Source: Chloroflexota bacterium
GTDB taxonomy: Bacteria; Chloroflexota; Limnocylindria; P2-11E
Direction of reading: 5' to 3'
Length of the DNA: 11,148 bases
Assembly (NCBI GenBank): GCA_016875665.1
Contig: VGPA01000027.1
Coordinates: 1-11,148, forward strand
Below are positions 5,761-11,148 of this stretch, one piece after another. A program made the position numbers and the translations under genes. The notes under the pieces were generated by a model. That model was not told the DNA's origin, made no database searches, and saw only the letters and a program-made list of their open reading frames with translations. Position 1 is the first letter of the stretch, and each line of letters opens with the position of its first letter.

Positions 5761-5847
5761 ATGAAGAGTGTGAGCGAGGAGCGGTTCAGCGGCGGCGAGC
5801 GAATTCGACCCGGAGGCGGCGCGACGCTTGCGTCGCGCGAGGACTAG
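5761..5847 (+). repeat. Intergenic repeat copy D with short ORF (rpsZ-rpsH spacer)
   Basis: The ATG at 5761, 10 nt after rpsZ, opens a 28-codon frame that stops directly before rpsH. A GTG at 5770 in the same frame gives VSEERF, matching the start of copy E. Positions 5771-5788 are identical to 6370-6387 (18 nt), and 5796-5808 are identical to 5511-5523 (13 nt, with GAATTC). The first inverted repeat of copies A and C has decayed here. The distal hairpin is intact and is described separately. Confidence 0.6.
5819..5843 (+). promoter_or_regulatory. Hairpin plus SD upstream of rpsH
   Basis: Perfect 8-bp stem GCGCGACG (5819-5826) / CGTCGCGC (5831-5838) with loop CTTG, followed directly by GAGGA (5839-5843), 4-7 nt before the candidate ATGs at 5848 and 5851. 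Relative to the hairpin at 5534-5553, the sixth pair is A-T instead of G-C with both sides changed, so pairing is kept while the sequence differs. Confidence 0.55.
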
Positions 5848-6360
5848 ATGATGAACAAAATGCAGCAGACACAGGCACCGCCGCCCGAGCAGGACGAGCG
5901 CGTCCGTGCGGCGAAGGCGCCGTCGAAGCGGCCGAAGCCACGTCCGGGCAGCGCCGTGAACGACCCCGTGGCCGACATGCTGACCCGCGTCCGCAACGGC
6001 GCGCGCGCCCGCCACGAGCAGGTGGCCATGCCCACAAGCCGCCTGCGGGGCGAGATCGCCCGCATCCTGAAGGACGAGGGCTTCATCGGTGGCTACGCGG
6101 TGGAGACCCCGAAAGACGAGGTCAACCCGATGCCGCAGCTCGTGCTCAAGCTGAAGTACGTGGGCGGCAAGGTGCCGGCGCTCGCTGGGATCAAGCGCAT
6201 CTCGAAGCCGGGCCTGCGCGTGCATGCCCGCAAGACCGAGATGCCGCGCGTGCTCGGCGGACTCGGCATCGCGATCGTCTCGACCTCGTCCGGCCTCATG
6301 ACCGGGCGCGAGGCCGAGCGGAAGGGGCTGGGCGGGGAAGTCCTCGCCTTCGTCTGGTGA
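5848..6360 (+). CDS. rpsH: 30S ribosomal protein S8 (uS8) with N-terminal extension
   Basis: S8 binds helix 21 of 16S rRNA; in E. coli it also represses the spc operon by binding its mRNA near rplE. The family domain starts at residue 37 (VNDPVADMLTRVRNG) and ends with TSSGLMTGREAERKGLGGEVLAFVW, the standard C terminus. Length from ATG 5848 is 170 aa, against about 130 usual. The first 36 residues are a Gln/Pro/Lys/Arg-rich, probably disordered segment. The upstream start is supported by GAGGA (5839-5843) and adjacency to the spacer ORF; ATG 5851 has better spacing (7 nt). The GTG at 5956 gives the conventional start but lacks a clear SD, so a normal-length protein is not excluded. Confidence 0.94.
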   Translation: MMNKMQQTQAPPPEQDERVRAAKAPSKRPKPRPGSAVNDPVADMLTRVRNGARARHEQVAMPTSRLRGEIARILKDEGFIGGYAVETPKDEVNPMPQLVLKLKYVGGKVPALAGIKRISKPGLRVHARKTEMPRVLGGLGIAIVSTSSGLMTGREAERKGLGGEVLAFVW

Positions 6361-6368
6361 AGAGAAGC

Positions 6369-6425
6369 ATGAGCGAGGAGCGGTTCATCCGTGACCAGCG
6401 CATTCGTGCCGGAGGCGTTGGGTAA
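6369..6425 (+). repeat. Intergenic repeat copy E with short ORF (rpsH-rplF spacer)
   Basis: This is a truncated repeat copy. The ATG at 6369 (8 nt after the rpsH stop) opens an 18-codon frame, MSEERFIRDQRIRAGGVG, ending 3 nt before rplF. Positions 6370-6387 are identical to 5771-5788 of copy D. The distal GC hairpin present in C and D is missing. GGAGG at 6411-6415 is the only SD-like sequence before rplF, but it is 13 nt from the ATG, so coupling to translation of this short ORF may matter. No known peptide family is recognised. Confidence 0.5.
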
Positions 6426-6428
6426 GCC

Positions 6429-6980
6429 ATGAGCCGGATCGGAAAGCTCCCCATCGCGGTCCCCGCGGGCGTCGACGTGAAGGTCAGCGGCCAGTCCGTG
6501 ACCGTGAAGGGCCCCAAGGGCAGCCTCACGCGCACGTTCCACGACAAGGTGAAGGTGGAGCGTGACGGCGCGCGCTTGTTGGTCGGCCGGGCCGACGAGT
6601 CGCAGGGGTCGCGCGCCCTGCACGGCCTGTCGCGCACGCTGCTCGCCAACATGGTCATCGGCGTGACGACCGGCTACGCGAAGGACCTCGAGATCTCCGG
6701 CACCGGCTACCGCGGTGCGCTCTCCGGGAAGAAGCTCAACCTGTCGCTCGGCTTCTCGCACCCGGTGGAGATCGATCCGCCGGAGGGCATCTCGTTCGCG
6801 CTCGAGACCCCGGTCAAGCTGCGGGTCGCGGGCACGGACAAGGAGCTGGTGGGCGAGATCGCCGCGCGCATCCGGCGTCTCCGAGTGCCGGACCCCTACA
6901 AGGCCAAGGGCATCAAGTACGCGAACGAAGTGATCCGCCGCAAGGCCGGCAAGGCCGGTAAGGTCGGCGCGAAGTCCTAA
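6429..6980 (+). CDS. rplF: 50S ribosomal protein L6 (uL6)
   Basis: L6 sits at the base of the L7/L12 stalk next to the sarcin-ricin loop, in the factor-binding region. It has 183 aa, normal for the family, with two repeated L6 folds. The opening MSRIGKLPIAVPAGVDV, the segment VKGPKGSL (residues 26-33), the inter-domain LEISGTGYRGALSGKKLNL (87-105) and the C-terminal signature PDPYKAKGIKYANE (154-167) are all present. The tail is Lys/Gly-rich. The start is fixed by the N-terminal motif. The preceding 68-nt spacer is a repeat copy; the following junction to rplR is short and carries a strong SD. Confidence 0.97.
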   Translation: MSRIGKLPIAVPAGVDVKVSGQSVTVKGPKGSLTRTFHDKVKVERDGARLLVGRADESQGSRALHGLSRTLLANMVIGVTTGYAKDLEISGTGYRGALSGKKLNLSLGFSHPVEIDPPEGISFALETPVKLRVAGTDKELVGEIAARIRRLRVPDPYKAKGIKYANEVIRRKAGKAGKVGAKS

Positions 6981-6996
6981 CGGGAGGAGACGGGAG

Positions 6997-7353
6997 ATGG
7001 CTGTGACCTCGCGGCGGGTGGCCAGGGACGCGCGGCATGCGCGCGTGCGCGAGCGCGTGCGCGGGACGGCCGACCGGCCGCGTCTCGCGGTGTTCCGCTC
7101 GCTGCACCACTTCCACGCGCAGCTGATCGACGACGTCGCCCGCGTGACGATCGCCGCCGCGTCGAGCGTCGAAGGCCAGGGCGACGCGAAGGGCTCGAAG
7201 TCCGACGTCGCGAAGGCCGTCGGTGCGCGCCTCGGCGAACGCGCGAAGGCGAAGGGCGTCGAGGCCGCGGTGTTCGACCGCGGGGGTTATCGCTATCACG
7301 GCCGCGTGAAGGCGTTCGCGGACGCCGCACGTGCCGCGGGATTGAGGTTCTAA
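6997..7353 (+). CDS. rplR: 50S ribosomal protein L18 (uL18)
   Basis: L18 binds 5S rRNA with L5 and helps join it to the 50S central protuberance. It has 118 aa, typical. The basic N terminus (ARHARVRERVRGTADRPRLAVFRS, residues 12-35) and LHHFHAQLIDD are followed by AKAVGARLGERAKAKGVEAAVFDRGGYRYHGRVKAFADAAR, where FDRGGYRYHGRVKA is diagnostic. The 16-nt gap after rplF reads GGGAGGAGACGGGAG just before the ATG, an unusually purine-rich SD region. rpsE follows after 3 nt. I see nothing anomalous in the protein. Confidence 0.96.
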   Translation: MAVTSRRVARDARHARVRERVRGTADRPRLAVFRSLHHFHAQLIDDVARVTIAAASSVEGQGDAKGSKSDVAKAVGARLGERAKAKGVEAAVFDRGGYRYHGRVKAFADAARAAGLRF

Positions 7354-7356
7354 TTG

Positions 7357-7869
7357 GTGAAGATCGACGCGAACCGGCTCGAGCTGACCGAGCGGGTGGT
7401 CCAGATCAACCGCGTGTCCAAGGTCGTCAAGGGCGGCCGGCGCTTCTCGTTCTCGGCGATCGTCGTCGTGGGTGACGGCCGCGGGCACGTGGGCGCGGGC
7501 CTCGGCAAGGCCGACGAGGTGCCGGAGGCGATCAAGAAGGGCGTCGAGGACGCCAAGAAGCACGTCTTCCTCATCCCGCTCGTGAAGCGCACCATCCCGC
7601 ACCCGGCCGAGGCCGACTTCGGCGCGGCCAAGGTGCTCCTCCGCCCGGCCTCGGCCGGTACCGGCGTCATCGCCGGCGGCTCGGTCCGCGCGGTGGTGGA
7701 GTCGGCGGGCATTCACGACATCCTGTCGAAGTCGCTCGGGTCGACCAACCCGGTGAACGTGGTGCTGGCGACCATCCGCGCGCTCGAGGCGCTGCGCTCG
7801 GCGGAAACCATCGCCGAGACGCGCGGTCTCGCGCCGCGCGCGCCGCGGCCGGTCGAGGCGGCGGTCTAG
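7357..7869 (+). CDS. rpsE: 30S ribosomal protein S5 (uS5)
   Basis: S5 contributes to decoding accuracy and to mRNA unwinding at the 30S entry site. It has 170 aa. The N-terminal double-stranded-RNA-binding-like domain has the family signature GGRRFSFSAIVVVGDGRGHVG with GLGKADEVPEAI following (about residues 26-60). The C-terminal domain has VLLRPASAGTGVIAGGSVRAVVESAGI and KSLGSTNPVNVVLATIRAL. GTG 7357 is preferred, with GAGGT (7344-7348) 8 nt upstream; the TTG at 7354, one codon earlier and directly after the rplR stop, is the alternative. It ends directly before rpmD. No anomaly is seen. Confidence 0.96.
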   Translation: MKIDANRLELTERVVQINRVSKVVKGGRRFSFSAIVVVGDGRGHVGAGLGKADEVPEAIKKGVEDAKKHVFLIPLVKRTIPHPAEADFGAAKVLLRPASAGTGVIAGGSVRAVVESAGIHDILSKSLGSTNPVNVVLATIRALEALRSAETIAETRGLAPRAPRPVEAAV

Positions 7870-8049
7870 ATGGCCACCCTCCAGATCCGTCAGCGCAAGA
7901 GCGCCATCGGCGAAAAGGAGACCGCGCGCCGCACGCTGACCGCCCTCGGGCTCCGGCGCACGGGCCAGACCGTTTCGCACGACGATTCGCCGTCGCTCCG
8001 CGGGATGCTGCGCAAGGTCGCGCACCTCGTCGACGTCAAGGAGTCCTGA
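7870..8049 (+). CDS. rpmD: 50S ribosomal protein L30 (uL30)
   Basis: L30 is a small alpha/beta protein of the large subunit, present in many but not all bacteria. This 59-residue ORF fills the gap between rpsE and rplO exactly: ATG directly after the rpsE stop, TGA directly before the rplO ATG. It shows the family layout: strand ATLQIRQRKSAIG, helix EKETARRTLTALGLRR (residues 15-30, with the conserved LGLRR turn), a His/Asp-containing loop (TGQTVSHDDS) and the final strand RKVAHLVDVKE (48-58). Position between S5 and L15 is diagnostic. Confidence 0.95.
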   Translation: MATLQIRQRKSAIGEKETARRTLTALGLRRTGQTVSHDDSPSLRGMLRKVAHLVDVKES

Positions 8050-8499
8050 ATGAAGCTGAGCAAGCTCACCGCACCGAAGGGGTCCCGCAAAGTCGCGCGC
8101 CGGGTCGGCCGTGGCACCGGGTCCGGCATGGGCAAGACCTCCGGCAAGGGCACCAAGGGTCAGCTCGCCCGCAGCGGGCCGGGCCTTCCCGGCTGGTTCG
8201 AGGGTGGCCAGACCCCCTTGCACATGCGCCTGCCCAAGCTGCGCGGGTTCAAGAACCGCGCCCGCGTCGAGTTCGTCGCCGTCAACGTCGGTGTCCTCGA
8301 GGGCGCGGCAGTGAACGGCGCGGTGTCGGTCGCGACGCTCGCGTCGCACGGCCTCGTGCGTGAGGGCAGCAGGATCAAGGTCCTCGGCGACGGCGCCCTG
8401 ACCAAGGCGCTGCGCGTCGAGGCGCACGCGGCGTCGGCTACGGCGAAGGCCAAGATCGAGGCCGCGGGCGGGACGCTGGCCCTCGTCGGCCGGGAGTAG
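8050..8499 (+). CDS. rplO: 50S ribosomal protein L15 (uL15)
   Basis: L15 is a late-assembling large-subunit protein with a long basic N-terminal arm threaded into 23S rRNA. It has 149 aa. The Gly/Lys/Arg-rich arm RRVGRGTGSGMGKTSGKGTKGQ (residues 17-38) and the following FEGGQTPLHMRLPKLRGFKN (50-69) are strongly diagnostic. The globular part ends with KIEAAGGTLALVGRE. The ATG directly follows rpmD, with an AAGGAGT SD at 8038-8044 within rpmD. secY starts 18 nt after its stop, the conserved rplO-secY order. Confidence 0.97.
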   Translation: MKLSKLTAPKGSRKVARRVGRGTGSGMGKTSGKGTKGQLARSGPGLPGWFEGGQTPLHMRLPKLRGFKNRARVEFVAVNVGVLEGAAVNGAVSVATLASHGLVREGSRIKVLGDGALTKALRVEAHAASATAKAKIEAAGGTLALVGRE

Positions 8500-8517
8500 G
8501 GCGGACTCGAAGTGGGC

Positions 8518-9794
8518 ATGTTCCAAGCACTCCTCGACGCGTTCCGCACTCCGGACCTCCGGAACAAGCTCCTGTTCACGCTGGGGATGCTCGTCGTCTT
8601 CCGGTTCCTGGCGCACGTGCCGCTGCCGGCCGTCGACCAGGACCAGCTGCAGACCGTCATCAACAGCAACGCGCTGCTGAACCTGCTCGACCTGTTCTCG
8701 GGCGGTGGGCTCGCCAAGCTGAGCGTGGTCGCCCTGGGGGTGAACCCCTACATCAACGCGTCGATCATCATGACCCTCCTCAACCAGACGATTCCCGCGC
8801 TAGAGCGCCTCTCGAAGGAGGGCGAGTACGGGCGCAACCGGATCAATTCCTACACGCGCATTTTTCCGTGCCACTGGCGATCATGCAGGGCATCGGCGTG
8901 TGCGTGTTCATGCAGCGCTCGGGCGTGATCAGGGAGTTCGGTCCGTCCAACTGGTCGCTGACGCTCGCGATGCTCACGACGCTGACGGCGGGGACGCTCA
9001 TCCTGATGTGGCTCGGCGAGCTCATCAGCGAGCGGGGCATCGGCAACGGAATCTCGTTCATCATTTTCGCTGGCATCGTCGGACGGCTTCCGCAGACCGT
9101 GAGCCAGACCTTCGAAGTCCAGACGAACTACGTCGCGCTGGCGTTCTACGCCGTGATCGGGCTCGCCGCGATCGCCGCGATCATCTTCATCCAGGAGGGA
9201 CAGCGCCGCGTCCCGGTGCAGTACGCCAAGCGCGTACGCGGCACCCGCGTGTATTCCGGGACCAGCACGCACATCCCGCTGCGGGTGAACAGCGCCGGCG
9301 TGATCCCGATCATCTTCGCGGTCTCGATCCTGCTCCTGCCGAGCCAGATCGCGCAGTACTTCACCAACAGCGAGACGGACTGGCTGCGGGACTTCGCCGG
9401 CGGCACGGTGGCGCTGTTCCAAAACACGGTCTTCTACAACATCTTCTACTTCCTGCTCGTCGTCGCGTTCACGTTCTTCTACACGGCGTTCACGTTCGTG
9501 CCGAACGACGTGGCGGAGAACATCAAGCGCTACGGCGGCTTCATCCCCGGCATCCGGCCGGGCAAGCCGACCGCGGAGTTCCTCGGGCGCGTGGTCACGC
9601 GCATCACGATCGCCGGCGCGCTGTTCCTCGGGATCGTGGCGGTCCTGCCGACCGTGGCCGGCGATATGACGGGCGTGCAGACGCTGCGCCTGGGCGGCAC
9701 GAGCATCCTGATCGTCGTCGGCGTCGTCGTCGAGACCATGAAGCAGCTCGAAGCCCAACTCCTCCAGCGCGCGTACGAGGGGTTCATCCGCTGA
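8518..9794 (+). CDS. secY: Protein translocase channel subunit SecY, interrupted by a one-base frameshift
   Basis: SecY forms the membrane channel with SecE and SecG for export and membrane insertion. Reading 8518-8865 and then 8868-9794 gives about 425 aa, the expected length, with ten plausible membrane segments. The 5' part has FQALLDAFRTPDLRNKLLFTLGM, the plug-region FSGGGLAKLSVVALGV and ALERLSKEGEYGRNRINSYTR. The 3' part has VPLAIMQGIG, SERGIGNGISFIIFAGIV, IPLRVNSAGVIPIIFA, ENIKRYGGFIPGIRPGKPT and the C-terminal QLLQRAYEGFIR. The frames part at a T5 run (8861-8865); one more base there would restore TyrThrArgIlePheSerValProLeu. In the first frame translation would stop at 8928. The gene is essential, so a sequencing or assembly error is most likely. 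GTG 8512 is an alternative start. Confidence 0.93.
8861..8867 (+). other. Frameshift site in secY (T5 run)
   Basis: The reading frame changes between the TTT codon at 8863-8865 and the GTG at 8868. The run of five T followed by CC is one base short of a continuous frame. Flanking residues YTRIF before and VPLA after are contiguous in normal SecY. ATT and TTT codons are atypical in this GC-rich gene, as is the T-run itself. No classical X-XXY-YYZ slippery heptamer lies in frame, although a tRNA-Phe on TTT could re-pair one base back. Confidence 0.85.
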
Positions 9795-10444
9795 GCGGGG
9801 ACGTCATCATCATGGGTCCTCCGGGCTCGGGAAAGGGCACGCAGGCCCGGCTCCTCGTGGAGCGCACGGGTGCGTACCAGCTGGCGACCGGCGACCTCTT
9901 CCGCCACCATCTCGGCGCCGGAACGTCGCTCGGCACCCTCGCCAAGAGCTACATGGACACTGGCGCGTACGTGCCCGACGACGTCACCGTGCGCATGGTG
10001 CGCGAGAAGCTCGGCGAGCTCCCGGCCGGGCAGCGCGTTGTCTTCGACGGCTTTCCACGGACCGTCCCGCAGGCCGACGCGCTCGACGGTCTGCTCGCGG
10101 AGCGCGGCCGATCGCTCGCCGCGGTGATCGTCATCGAGGTGCCACGCGACGAGCTGCTGGGACGCCTCGGCGCCCGCGCCACGTGCGCCAGCTGCCAGGC
10201 GGTCTACTCACTCACGGTCCGCCCACCCCGGGTGGCGGGCGTGTGCGACCGCTGCGGCGGGCCGGTGTCCGGCACCGCCCGCGCGGACGAATCCCCGGAC
10301 ATCGTGCGGAAACGCCTCGCGGTCTACGGCGAGCAGACGAAGCCCGTGGTCGACCACTACGAACGGCGCGGCCTGGTGAAAAGGGTGAGTGGGGTCGGCG
10401 AGATCGAGGACATCACGCGGCGGCTCGAGGCGGCCGTCGCGTGA
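9791..10444 (+). CDS. adk: Adenylate kinase with zinc-type LID domain
   Basis: Adk interconverts ATP + AMP and 2 ADP in the cytosol. From CTG 9791 it has 217 aa, normal for the long bacterial form. Motifs: P-loop GPPGSGKGT (residues 9-17), LATGDLFR (31-38), the AMP-site region and DGFPRT (86-91), and a long LID with four cysteines, C132/C135 and C152/C155, expected to bind zinc; then VRKRLAVYGEQTKPVVDHY. The start is the problem. Strand beta-1 (DVIIMGPPG) must precede the P-loop, but the first in-frame ATG (9812) removes it. CTG at 9791 overlaps the secY stop (CTGA), has GAGGGG (9777-9782) 8 nt upstream, and yields MSGDVIIMGPPG. I see no closer in-frame ATG, GTG or TTG upstream, so a CTG start is inferred. 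Confidence 0.93.
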   Translation: MSGDVIIMGPPGSGKGTQARLLVERTGAYQLATGDLFRHHLGAGTSLGTLAKSYMDTGAYVPDDVTVRMVREKLGELPAGQRVVFDGFPRTVPQADALDGLLAERGRSLAAVIVIEVPRDELLGRLGARATCASCQAVYSLTVRPPRVAGVCDRCGGPVSGTARADESPDIVRKRLAVYGEQTKPVVDHYERRGLVKRVSGVGEIEDITRRLEAAVA

Positions 10445-10451
10445 CTCGATC

Positions 10452-10515
10452 GACGAGCGGCTTCGCCGGGAGGAGCGCGTGCTCCGCGGGACCTCGGCGC
10501 AGCCGAGCGGTGGAG
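10452..10515 (+). repeat. Intergenic repeat copy F (adk-map spacer)
   Basis: The 76-nt spacer carries a diverged copy of the repeat: GACGAGCGGCTT (10452-10463) matches 613-624 of copy A, with an inverted repeat CGGC-TTC-GCCG (10458-10468). A second hairpin, CTCGGC (10493-10498) / GCCGAG (10502-10507), is followed by GGTGGAG (10509-10515), the SD of map. A 27-codon ORF starts at GTG 10441, overlapping the adk stop (GTGA), and ends at TGA 10522-10524, overlapping the map GTG, so all three frames are chained by 4-nt overlaps. The DERLRREERV frame shared with copies A and C is in frame with map instead. Confidence 0.55.
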
Positions 10516-10520
10516 CGAGC

Positions 10521-11148
10521 GTGATCACCCTCAAGACCCGCGAGGACACGGCCAAGATGCGGCGCGCCGGCGCGGTCGTCGCGGAGATGCTCGCGCGCTG
10601 CCGTGAGGCGGCGAAGCCGGGGGTGACCACGGCCGAGCTCGACGCCGTCGCCGCCGGCGTGCTCGAACGCGCGGGCGCGACATCGAGCTTCCGCGGGTAC
10701 GCGGGCCCGCCGCCCTTTCCGGGCGTCATCTGCGCCTCGGTGAACGAGGAGCTGGTGCACGGCATCCCCGGACCGCGGCGGCTGCAGGAGGGCGACATCC
10801 TCAGCGTCGATGCCGGGGCGATCGTCGAGGGCTGGCACGGCGACGCCGCGATCACCTTCCCGATCGGGAAGATCAGCCCCAAAGCAAAGGAGCTGCTCGA
10901 GGTCACCGAGGAGGCACTGCGGCGCGGGATCGCCGCCGCCAAGGTCGGCAACCGCCTCGGCGACATCGGCGCGGCGGTCCAGGAATGGGTCGAGTCGAAC
11001 GGCTACACCGTCGTCCGCAACTACGTCGGGCACGGCATCGGCCGGGCGATGCACGAGGAGCCGCAGGTTCCGAACTACGGGCCGGCCGGACGGGGGCTCG
11101 CGATCCGTGAGGGCCTCTGCCTCGCGATCGAGCCGATGGTGAACGTGG
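10521..11148 (+). CDS. map: Methionine aminopeptidase type I, 5' part
   Basis: Map removes the initiator Met from nascent proteins using a dinuclear metal centre. The window ends within the gene after 209 codons, at VEPM-like IEPMVNV. Visible metal ligands by alignment to the family are D97 (LSVDAG), D108 (HGDAA), H171 (NYVGHGIG) and E204 (CLAIEPM). The substrate-contacting H80 is in SVNEELVHGIPG. The last glutamate would lie beyond the window. There is no N-terminal zinc-finger or SH3-binding extension, as is usual for bacterial type Ia enzymes. The GTG at 10521 gives VITLKTREDTAKMRRAG, matching the family start, with GGAG 5 nt upstream. GTG 10479 in the same frame would add repeat-derived residues and is less likely. 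Confidence 0.95.
   Translation, partial: MITLKTREDTAKMRRAGAVVAEMLARCREAAKPGVTTAELDAVAAGVLERAGATSSFRGYAGPPPFPGVICASVNEELVHGIPGPRRLQEGDILSVDAGAIVEGWHGDAAITFPIGKISPKAKELLEVTEEALRRGIAAAKVGNRLGDIGAAVQEWVESNGYTVVRNYVGHGIGRAMHEEPQVPNYGPAGRGLAIREGLCLAIEPMVNV

Noticed and set aside
5531..5853. GC hairpins near rpsZ as intrinsic terminators
   Set aside because: No T-run follows; each is followed by an SD and the next gene, and the operon clearly continues.
6913..8616. 567-codon open frame on the minus strand across rplR to secY
   Set aside because: Same reason: fully antisense to conserved genes, with compositional bias from high third-position GC and no family motifs.
8855..8872. Classical programmed -1 frameshift in secY
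   Set aside because: No in-frame X-XXY-YYZ heptamer, no obvious downstream pseudoknot, and I know of no precedent in secY. A homopolymer error is simpler, though I keep the alternative open in the findings.
8900..9790. Possible long N-terminal fusion upstream of adk in the same frame
   Set aside because: The frame is open across the secY 3' half only because of GC bias. The residues are Arg/His/Asp-rich and secY is clearly coded in another frame there.
1..11148. Internal promoter between the S10 and spc blocks
   Set aside because: No convincing -35/-10 pair was seen. Junctions around rpsQ-rplN-rplX overlap, leaving no intergenic room. A promoter within coding sequence cannot be excluded by eye.

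Overview
This is a GC-rich bacterial window holding one uninterrupted plus-strand operon: the core of the universal S10-spc ribosomal protein cluster. In order: rplD (3' part), rplW, rplB, rpsS, rplV, rpsC, rplP, rpmC, rpsQ, rplN, rplX, rplE, rpsZ (zinc-type S14), rpsH, rplF, rplR, rpsE, rpmD, rplO, secY, adk and map (5' part). The S10 and spc blocks are fused with no promoter or terminator that I can see between them. No stretch over about 120 bases lacks a gene, and there are no tRNA or rRNA genes, CRISPR arrays or complete mobile elements.

Organism: high G+C, zinc-ribbon S14, an L24 with a C-terminal CxxC/CxxC zinc ribbon, and L2/L16 sequences resembling Chloroflexota and relatives suggest an uncultured Chloroflexota lineage (Limnocylindria-like is my guess, low confidence). 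Actinomycetota-like or related terrestrial phyla are not excluded.

Layout: 1-3587 is the S10-type block (L4 to L29). 3588-8499 runs from S17 through the spc block to L15. 8518-11148 holds the SecY translocon channel, adenylate kinase and methionine aminopeptidase, the usual export, nucleotide and N-terminal-processing genes that follow rplO. Most junctions overlap or are separated by 0-18 nt, so the genes are probably translationally coupled. The ribosomal proteins assemble into both subunits, SecY inserts and exports nascent chains, and Map trims their initiator Met.

The unusual part is the junctions. Six have spacers of about 63-115 nt (rplW/rplB, rplB/rpsS, rplE/rpsZ, rpsZ/rpsH, rpsH/rplF, adk/map). 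Five carry diverged copies of one short GC-rich repeat, and several copies end in a hairpin followed by the Shine-Dalgarno (SD) sequence of the next gene. The hairpins on either side of rpsZ show a compensatory base-pair change. Every one of the six spacers also holds a short ORF that begins at or just after the upstream stop and ends at the downstream start. One spacer is bounded by a 29-bp direct repeat of the rplW 3' end. Other oddities are a one-base frameshift in secY at a T5 run, a probable CTG start for adk, and long low-complexity extensions on S17 and S8.
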